This document shows, one piece after another, positions 59,092 to 64,000 of a DNA stretch of 64,000 nt (position 1 is the first letter of the stretch; each line of letters starts with the position of its first letter). A program made the position numbers and the translations under genes. Below the pieces are notes generated by a model. That model was not told where the DNA came from. It did not search any database and saw only the letters and a list, made by a program, of their open reading frames with translations. The DNA comes from Carboxydocella thermautotrophica (GTDB lineage Bacteria > Bacillota > GCA-003054495 > Carboxydocellales > Carboxydocellaceae): NCBI GenBank assembly GCA_003054495.1, contig CP028514.1:980501-1044500 (forward strand), written 5' to 3'.

Positions 59092-59427
59092 ATGGCAGAG
59101 CAAACTGTTATACAAATTTTTGGGTCCCGCATTGCCAGTGCCTGTTTTTCCGGTGGTTGAGGGCCATCCATATCTCCGGAGGAGATAGCTTACTCGCTGG
59201 ATCGTGATTTCCGTCGTCTCTATGACAACCGGGTGATTGTGAAATATATCGATGTCGATGATGACGAATTGGATGAATATCCGGAAGTGGAAAAACTGGT
59301 AAAAGATAACCAGACCCCCTTGCCCATTGTGGCAATTGATAAAGAACCCTTATGGGCGGGATATATTTTCTATCCCTATATCGTAACTGAACTTAATAAC
59401 CGGGGAATTAAACCTACGGCTAAATAG
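59092..59427 (+). CDS. Candidate selenoprotein, ArsD-like thioredoxin-fold protein (in-frame UGA)
   Basis: One continuous frame of 112 codons runs from ATG 59092 (RBS AAGGAGGAG) to TAA 59427, interrupted only by TGA at 59158-59160 (codon 23). Read as Sec it gives C18-FSGG-U23-GPS followed by SPEEIAYSLDRDF, matching the ArsD metallochaperone pattern CCSTGVCGPS with Sec in place of the third Cys. The rest (VIVKYIDVDDDELDEYP, TPLPIVAIDKEPLWAG) is thioredoxin-like. A 7-bp hairpin TATCTCC-GGA-GGAGATA (59171-59187) begins 10 nt after the UGA, as in bacterial SECIS elements. A gene finder would call only a 64-aa piece from 59233. Nonsense mutation is the alternative. Confidence 0.75.
59171..59187 (+). 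promoter_or_regulatory. Putative bacterial SECIS hairpin
   Basis: TATCTCC (59171-59177) pairs with GGAGATA (59181-59187) around GGA, or six pairs around CGGAG. Distance from the UGA (10 nt), size (17 nt) and a G in the apical loop fit the minimal SelB-binding hairpin of fdhF-type genes. Confidence 0.6.
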
Positions 59428-59428
59428 C

Positions 59429-59458
59429 AAAAAGCGCCCCTGCGGGGGCGCTTTTCTG
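59429..59458 (+). terminator. Terminator of the fmdB-selenoprotein operon
   Basis: An 11-bp stem AAAAGCGCCCC/GGGGCGCTTTT (59430-59440 with 59445-59455), loop TGCG. TTATAATATTC behind it may hold the -10 of the next gene. Confidence 0.9.
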
Positions 59459-59482
59459 TTATAATATTCATGAGGTGAGGAA

Positions 59483-60070
59483 ATGAGAAAACAGTGGTTT
59501 TTATTCAGTTTAGGCCTCCTGGTGATGATTTCAGTTGCCTGGTACTTATCCCGTCAGGCCGGGGGCCTGGCCGGTGCCTGGCTGTTTGGAATCATTTTTG
59601 GTTTTACGCTGCAGCGCAGCCGGTTTTGCATGGCCAGCATGCTCAGGGATTATTTTCTGTTCGGTTTTAAGCAACCTGCCCGTGCGCTATTTTTGCTGAT
59701 GCTAGTCACTACAATCGGATTTACTATTGTGAGGGTATGGCGGCAAGCGACCGGACATACGATTGTCGGTTACTGGGAGCCCTGGGGATGGGGCACGGTG
59801 ATTGGCGGCCTTTTGTTCGGCCTTGGTATGGTGTTAGCTGGAGGCTGTGCTTCCGGTATGCTGATGCGCATGGGGGAGGGTTATGCCATGCAATGGCTGG
59901 CCTTTATCGCCTTTCTGCTTGGTACCGGGCTGGCTGTCTGGCTCTTTCCCTGGTGGCAACAGGCCTTGAGGGCTCCTGTCGATTTGGCTACCCGTTTTCC
60001 TCTTTGGGGCCTGGCCACCACACAAATTGCGATCTTGACTCTGATCTGGTATAAACTACGGGGGGAGTAA
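59483..60070 (+). CDS. YeeE/YedE-family transporter, first half
   Basis: This 195-residue membrane protein (about five helices) has the two hallmark segments of the YeeE/YedE (TsuA) family, FTLQRSRFCMASMLRDYF and LAGGCASGMLMRMGEG, with the conserved Cys lining the pathway for thiosulfate or related sulfur or selenium compounds. Complete YeeE proteins have about 350 residues, so this is one half; the second half is encoded two genes downstream. GAGGTGAGG precedes ATG 59483. Confidence 0.82.
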   Translation: MRKQWFLFSLGLLVMISVAWYLSRQAGGLAGAWLFGIIFGFTLQRSRFCMASMLRDYFLFGFKQPARALFLLMLVTTIGFTIVRVWRQATGHTIVGYWEPWGWGTVIGGLLFGLGMVLAGGCASGMLMRMGEGYAMQWLAFIAFLLGTGLAVWLFPWWQQALRAPVDLATRFPLWGLATTQIAILTLIWYKLRGE

Positions 60071-60072
60071 CT

Positions 60073-60333
60073 ATGGCGGAAATATTTTTGGAAGCCTGGG
60101 GGGAAATGTGTCCCCTGCCATTATTAAAAGCGGAAAAAGAATTGAAGCAGCTTAAGCCGGGAGATTCGCTGGTTTTGGAAACAGATCACAGCTGTACAGC
60201 CCGCACCTTTGAAAACTGGGCTCGCAAGCACCAAGTGGTTTTGGAAGTGGAGGAAGTGGAATGCGGCGTATGGCAAATTCGCATCACCGTCCCTGGTACA
60301 AACGGGATTGGCCCTACTGGGCAGGCGCAATAG
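60073..60333 (+). CDS. TusA/SirA-like sulfur carrier protein
   Basis: This 86-residue protein has the TusA fold and the CPxP motif with sulfur-carrying Cys C13 (EMCPLPLLKAEKELKQL), followed by LKPGDSLVLETDHSCTARTFENWA. Encoded between two YeeE halves, it likely receives sulfur (or selenium) from the transporter, as YeeD/TsuB does for TsuA. It starts 2 nt after the first half and overlaps the second by 73 nt. Confidence 0.88.
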   Translation: MAEIFLEAWGEMCPLPLLKAEKELKQLKPGDSLVLETDHSCTARTFENWARKHQVVLEVEEVECGVWQIRITVPGTNGIGPTGQAQ

Positions 60334-60794
60334 TATTGGCTATAGCCAATACCTTAATGCTGGCAGTTTATGCACAACCCTGGCGCATTACAACTGCCCT
60401 GGCGGGCTGGTGGGGAGCGATTTTAGAGAGCATAGGTTTCTCGCCAATTAGCTGGAGTTACTACCAGATTGAAGGGATGAAGCCTACTCTCAGTCAATGG
60501 GTTGCCGGCTATTTTGGTACCTGGCTGGTGGCCGGCATGGTTCTGGGATCTTTTCTGTCCAGTACTCTGGCGGGTCAATGGCGATGGCGGTCCATGGCCA
60601 ATAGAACTATGGCGCTTCTCGCCCTGATTGGCGGCGGTCTGATGGGGCTGGGTGCCCGCCTGGCTTCGGGATGTAATGTGGGGGCTCTGGCCAGCGGAAT
60701 TCCCTCTTTTTCCTTGCACTGTTACCTGTTTCTGCTGGCCGTAACGGCAGGAGCCGCCGTCGGAGCTTATCTGTTGCGCCGCTGGTTTGCTTAA
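60261..60794 (+). CDS. YeeE/YedE-family transporter, second half
   Basis: This 177-residue membrane protein has about four helices and the C-terminal YeeE signature LGARLASGCNVGALASGIPSF, with a further Cys in SLHCYLFLL. With the product of 59483 it would reconstitute a full TsuA-like transporter. It starts inside tusA; ATG 60261 has GGAGGAAG upstream, ATG 60270 is also possible. Its stop overlaps the convergent LysR gene by 4 nt. Confidence 0.8.
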   Translation: MRRMANSHHRPWYKRDWPYWAGAIVLAIANTLMLAVYAQPWRITTALAGWWGAILESIGFSPISWSYYQIEGMKPTLSQWVAGYFGTWLVAGMVLGSFLSSTLAGQWRWRSMANRTMALLALIGGGLMGLGARLASGCNVGALASGIPSFSLHCYLFLLAVTAGAAVGAYLLRRWFA

Positions 60795-61699
60795 CAGAAG
60801 ACCCGCTGGGCGGGATCAGATAAGAAATTCAGCAACAGCTTAACGCCAGGTGTCAATTTGGTTTGTTCCTTAGTAAGCAGATAAAAATAGAGCGGCATGT
60901 TGAGGCCTTCCAGCGGGAGGGCCTTTACTGTTTTCGTGCGGATTTCCCGCCGCATGACCGAACGAGGCAAAATGCTGATACCCATCCCTGCTTCCAGAGC
61001 TGATTTGATAGCGGCGATACTGTTTAATTCCAGGGTTTTTGGCAAGGCTTCAACACTGAGTCCCAGCTGTTGCAGATAATAGTCTATGGCAGAGCGCAGG
61101 CCGGAGTTCCGCTCTCCAGTAAGAAAAACTGCTCTTAATAAGTCCTGGGCGGTTACCTGAGCTGTTCCGGCCAGAGGGTGTTCAGCCGGTACGGCTACCA
61201 GCAGTTCGTCCTGGCCACAGGCATAATTGGTCCAGCCGGGATAGGTAGTGGCTCCTTCCAGCAAAGCCAGTTCCAGTTCGCCGTCAGCAAGCAATTTCAC
61301 GATTTCTGCGGCTCTTTCCCGGCGTACTTTGACACAGTATTGTGGGTATTTTTCTTTAAAAACATATAAGGCACAGGGCAAGGGAAAGTCTGCTACCAGT
61401 GTGCTGGCCCCCAGTAAGATCTGTTCCTCACATTTTTGGGAGTAAACATTCAATTCCTGCAGCAGCTGTTTTGCTTTTTCCAGGATCTCCTTACCATGTT
61501 CATAGACGAGAAAACCAGCGGGTGTTAGCATCAGCTGACGGCCCTGACGGTTTAGGAGCTGGACGCCAAGAGTTTCCTCCAGTTTTTTTAACTGGGCGCT
61601 GACTGCCGGTTGTGACATATGCAACAATTTGGCTGCGGCGGAAAAACTGCCCTCTTTGACAATGGTGATGAACAATTGAATTTGATGTAAGTTGAGCAT
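60791..61699 (-). CDS. LysR-family transcriptional regulator
   Basis: This 302-residue regulator has an N-terminal winged helix-turn-helix (MLNLHQIQLFITIVKEGSFS, AAKLLHMSQPAVSAQLKKLE) and a periplasmic-binding-type effector domain, close to the CysL/CbbR/YwfK group. The minus-strand start at 61699 is preceded by AGGAGGACATATT; a frame reaching to 62107 runs through the intergenic region into the neighbouring gene and is not real. Divergence from the molybdopterin oxidoreductase gene suggests it regulates that gene. The effector is unknown. Confidence 0.9.
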   Translation of the reverse strand: MLNLHQIQLFITIVKEGSFSAAAKLLHMSQPAVSAQLKKLEETLGVQLLNRQGRQLMLTPAGFLVYEHGKEILEKAKQLLQELNVYSQKCEEQILLGASTLVADFPLPCALYVFKEKYPQYCVKVRRERAAEIVKLLADGELELALLEGATTYPGWTNYACGQDELLVAVPAEHPLAGTAQVTAQDLLRAVFLTGERNSGLRSAIDYYLQQLGLSVEALPKTLELNSIAAIKSALEAGMGISILPRSVMRREIRTKTVKALPLEGLNMPLYFYLLTKEQTKLTPGVKLLLNFLSDPAQRVFC

Positions 61700-61868
61700 A
61701 ATATGTCCTCCTAATATATATAAACGTTTGGTTATAATTCTATCAAAATAACGAATAAAAGCAAGGCAGGAAATAAAAATAGTAGAGCGAATTATAAAAG
61801 TGAACACAAGAACTAATAGAAACCAAAACGGATTGTGTTTCTCTGAACAAGTGAGAGGAGGAGCGATT

Positions 61869-64000
61869 ATGCTACAAAAAGCCATGACACGCCGCTCGTT
61901 TCTAAAAACTACGGCGGTCACCGGGGCCGCCCTGGCCGCTTCGCAGTGGCTAAGTTTCGGCGATTGGCTGACAGCAGCGGAAAAAGCAGAAGTGGTTGTT
62001 AAGCCGACGCTGTGTAATGGCTGTTCCAGCCGCTGTGGTGTGCTGGTGCATTTAAAAAACGGCCGGATCTGGAAAATTACCGGCAATCCTGACCATCCGG
62101 CCAGCAAGGGTAAGGTATGCGCCCGCGGACAGGGGGTGGCCAGCTGGGTTTATCATCCGGACCGTTTAACACAGCCGTTGAAACGGGTCGGGGATAACAA
62201 GTTTGAACCAATTTCCTGGGAACAGGCCTTTAAAGAAATTGGCGAAAAGCTGCAGGAAATCCGGCAGAAATACGGTGGAGAAACTATTTTCTATGCTCAC
62301 AACCCCAAGGAAATCGGTGAGTTTTACGGGGAACGGCTGGCCTATGCCCTTGGTACTCCTACTATCCTTTCTCATCACGTGATGTGCAGCCTTAACCGGG
62401 ATGTAGGCATGCAGTGGACTTTGGGTGGAGTTCCTTCGGCCGATGTCAGCAAAGCCAAATATATGATTTTTATCGGCCGTAGTTATGCTGACGGGATTAA
62501 ACCTTCTTCCATTTCTGCCCTGCTGAAGGCCAAGAGCAAAGGGGCCAAGATTATTGTCATCGACCCCCGTTACAACAGCACGGCGCCCCTGGCCGACAAG
62601 TGGCTGCCGATCAATCCTGGTACCGACCTGGCTTTCCTGCTGGCTATGGCGCATGTAATCATTCGGGATAAGCTTTATGATGAAGAATTTGTCACTAAGA
62701 ATGCTGTCGGTTTCCCGGAATTTGCTGCAGCCATGGCTCAGTACACACCGGCCTGGGCGGAAAAAATCACCGGCATCAAGGCTGAGACCATTGAGGAAAT
62801 CGCTACCGATTTTGCCAAAGCCAAACCCAAAGCTTTTATTGAGCCAAGCTGGAAAGGGGGCTTTGGTTGCAGCTATCAGAACAGCACCGAAACAGCCCGG
62901 ATGGTGGCCCTGGTCAATGCCTTAATCGGCAATATCAACCGGCAAGGCGGTCTTGTTTTTGGCGCCAAACCGAAGCTGGGCAAATTAGATCATACCAAAT
63001 TCCCGGAACCGGAAAAACCGAAAGTCAGACGTCTGGATGAAGTTGGTGAAAATGACACTTATCCATTAGCTTTGCCGTCCAAAGGCATTATTCAACTGGT
63101 AGCGCAAAAAGCCAAAGAAGGCAAAGCCAAAGCAGGAATTGTTTATCACTTCAACCCAATCCGCAATGTGCCAGATCCCCAGCATATGATTGAAGGGTTT
63201 AAGAATCTGGAATTGCTGGTTGTTATCGACATGTTCATGAGCGAAACAGCAGAGCTGGCTCACTATGTGTTGCCAGAACCCACTTATCTGGAACGGACAG
63301 AACTAGTGGAGCCGCAAAAAGGCTGGGTCCCGGCTGTGGCTATCAGAGCTAAAGTTATGGAACCACTGCACAAAGAAACCAGGCCTTTTGATGAAATAGT
63401 GACCGGGATTGCCCAAGCGGCTGGAGTTGGCCAGTATTTCAACTTCACTCTGGAGGAAGTTAACCGGATTATGCTGGCCGGAGCAGGCGTTACTTTGGAA
63501 CAGTTGCTGGAAAAAGGAGTTTTCAGCTTCAAAGACCAGGAGATGCCGGAAGGTTTCACAGAACTGAAAACCCCCAGCAAAAAAGTGGAATTTGCTTCCC
63601 AGGCCTTTGCCAAGGCTGGTTTCAGCGCGGTGCCCCGTTGGATCGAGCCTCTGGTCAAACCCAATCCTGAACAGGGAGAATTCCGGTTGTTGCACGGCAA
63701 GCAGGGTATTCACTCCCATACCTCTACTGCCAACTTGCCTGTACTGCTGGAAATTACCAAACAGTATGACATGGAAAGGCTGTGGATACCGGCTAAACGG
63801 GCCAAAGCGCTGGGTATCAAAGATGGTGACTGGGTTATTGTCGAGAACGATCGCGCCAAAGGACGGATCAGGGCTAAAGTGACAGAACTTTTGCATCCTG
63901 ATGTTGTGTACCTGCCCGGCCATTATGGCAGTTTTGCCAAAAAGATGCGTTATTCCAAAGGCTTTGGCATCAGCATGAACGACTTTATCAAATACATGAT
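61869..64000 (+). CDS. Tat-exported molybdopterin oxidoreductase, PsrA/PhsA-type (3' end outside window)
   Basis: The frame runs open from ATG 61869 to the window end (over 710 residues). A Tat signal (MTRRSFLKTTAVTGAALAAS) is followed by the 4Fe-4S motif C49-x2-C52-x3-C56 and VCARG, then Mo-bis-MGD binding segments such as IFIGRSYADG and VIDPRYNSTAPLADKWLPI. The Mo ligand position appears to be C173 in SHHVMCSLNRD, as in thiosulfate/polysulfide reductases and arsenate reductase, and there is no UGA. RBS is GAGGAGGAG. The nearby YeeE-TusA genes favour an inorganic sulfur substrate. A Fe-S and a membrane subunit are expected downstream. Confidence 0.88.
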   Translation, partial: MLQKAMTRRSFLKTTAVTGAALAASQWLSFGDWLTAAEKAEVVVKPTLCNGCSSRCGVLVHLKNGRIWKITGNPDHPASKGKVCARGQGVASWVYHPDRLTQPLKRVGDNKFEPISWEQAFKEIGEKLQEIRQKYGGETIFYAHNPKEIGEFYGERLAYALGTPTILSHHVMCSLNRDVGMQWTLGGVPSADVSKAKYMIFIGRSYADGIKPSSISALLKAKSKGAKIIVIDPRYNSTAPLADKWLPINPGTDLAFLLAMAHVIIRDKLYDEEFVTKNAVGFPEFAAAMAQYTPAWAEKITGIKAETIEEIATDFAKAKPKAFIEPSWKGGFGCSYQNSTETARMVALVNALIGNINRQGGLVFGAKPKLGKLDHTKFPEPEKPKVRRLDEVGENDTYPLALPSKGIIQLVAQKAKEGKAKAGIVYHFNPIRNVPDPQHMIEGFKNLELLVVIDMFMSETAELAHYVLPEPTYLERTELVEPQKGWVPAVAIRAKVMEPLHKETRPFDEIVTGIAQAAGVGQYFNFTLEEVNRIMLAGAGVTLEQLLEKGVFSFKDQEMPEGFTELKTPSKKVEFASQAFAKAGFSAVPRWIEPLVKPNPEQGEFRLLHGKQGIHSHTSTANLPVLLEITKQYDMERLWIPAKRAKALGIKDGDWVIVENDRAKGRIRAKVTELLHPDVVYLPGHYGSFAKKMRYSKGFGISMNDFIKYM

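Noticed and set aside
59158-59160. UGA as a simple nonsense mutation making a pseudogene
   Set aside because: The frame is intact on both sides, the UGA replaces exactly the conserved Cys and a hairpin follows at SECIS distance; it stays possible until sel genes are checked.
59233-59427. Independent 64-aa protein
   Set aside because: It is the 3' part of the UGA-containing frame; no RBS precedes the apparent start and the N-terminal thiol motif would be lost.
61700-62107. Long N-terminal extension of the LysR protein
   Set aside because: It runs antisense to the start of the molybdopterin oxidoreductase gene, and a strong RBS precedes the start at 61699.
1-64000. CRISPR arrays, insertion sequences, prophage genes
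   Set aside because: No spaced direct repeats, transposases, integrases or phage structural genes were seen; only the ATPase relic at 40 kb hints at past movement.

Overview
The window reads as chromosomal DNA of an anaerobic, probably thermophilic and spore-forming Clostridia-type Firmicute (Carboxydocella/Thermincola-like lineages would fit; no 16S gene is present, so this is inference). Pointers are the FapR/FabK-type fatty acid synthesis cluster, a dgt-dnaG-rpoD region, an A-type RNase P RNA, pyruvate phosphate dikinase, consensus sigma-A promoters, a YhcN-like spore lipoprotein domain, a probable selenoprotein and many Fe-S and thiol redox proteins.

1-28 kb is housekeeping: the 3' part of ppdK; corA behind a long structured leader; thpR; a Cys-containing flavoprotein; dgt; dnaG-rpoD; three tRNAs (Asn, Met, Val); a HAD phosphatase; a DedA protein; trmK; a Nif3 protein; RNase HI; a long nucleoside kinase; rnpB; then fapR-plsX-fabH-fabK-fabD-fabG-acpP under an autoregulatory FapR operator, and a second block with a FabK paralogue, fabF, rnc, a radical SAM protein and smc. 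28-40 kb is organic acid metabolism: acetyl-CoA synthetase, a hemerythrin, lactate permease, a GlcD/GlcF-type lactate or glycolate dehydrogenase, an LdhG/LdhH (LutC/LutB-LutA) lactate dehydrogenase, a FadR-family regulator and an FMN hydroxy-acid dehydrogenase. Two TGGT-N3-rCCA operators lie before the permease and before glcD. A DUF4143-type ATPase remnant separates this from the next region.

41.5-57.4 kb is the most unusual part. Five sigma-A promoters carry the same 17-bp palindrome, ATACCC-N5-GGGTAT, just downstream of the -10 box, which resembles CsoR/CstR-family operators. They precede (i) an ArsM-like methyltransferase, a 35-aa Cys-rich peptide, a radical SAM/SPASM enzyme and a 51-aa Cys protein, a candidate RiPP operon; (ii) a thioredoxin-thioredoxin reductase fusion; (iii) a ferredoxin plus a 63-aa eight-Cys protein; (iv) rex, a 29-aa membrane peptide, a DUF5714-like protein and a histidine kinase/NtrC-type regulator pair; (v) a Tat ferredoxin, cytochrome b, ASKHA ferredoxin and BASS transporter operon. 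The NtrC-type regulator is followed by a textbook sigma-54 promoter with an upstream cluster of TTGCA/TGCAA half-sites before a NapH-like polyferredoxin gene.

57.6-64 kb holds an operon of an FmdB-type zinc ribbon, a coiled-coil protein, a methyltransferase, a DUF302 protein and an ArsD-like thioredoxin-fold protein with an in-frame UGA at codon 23 and a hairpin 10 nt downstream, a candidate selenoprotein. Then come a YeeE half / TusA / YeeE half sulfur-compound uptake set, a LysR regulator on the minus strand, and a divergent Tat-exported molybdopterin oxidoreductase of the PsrA/PhsA type running off the end.
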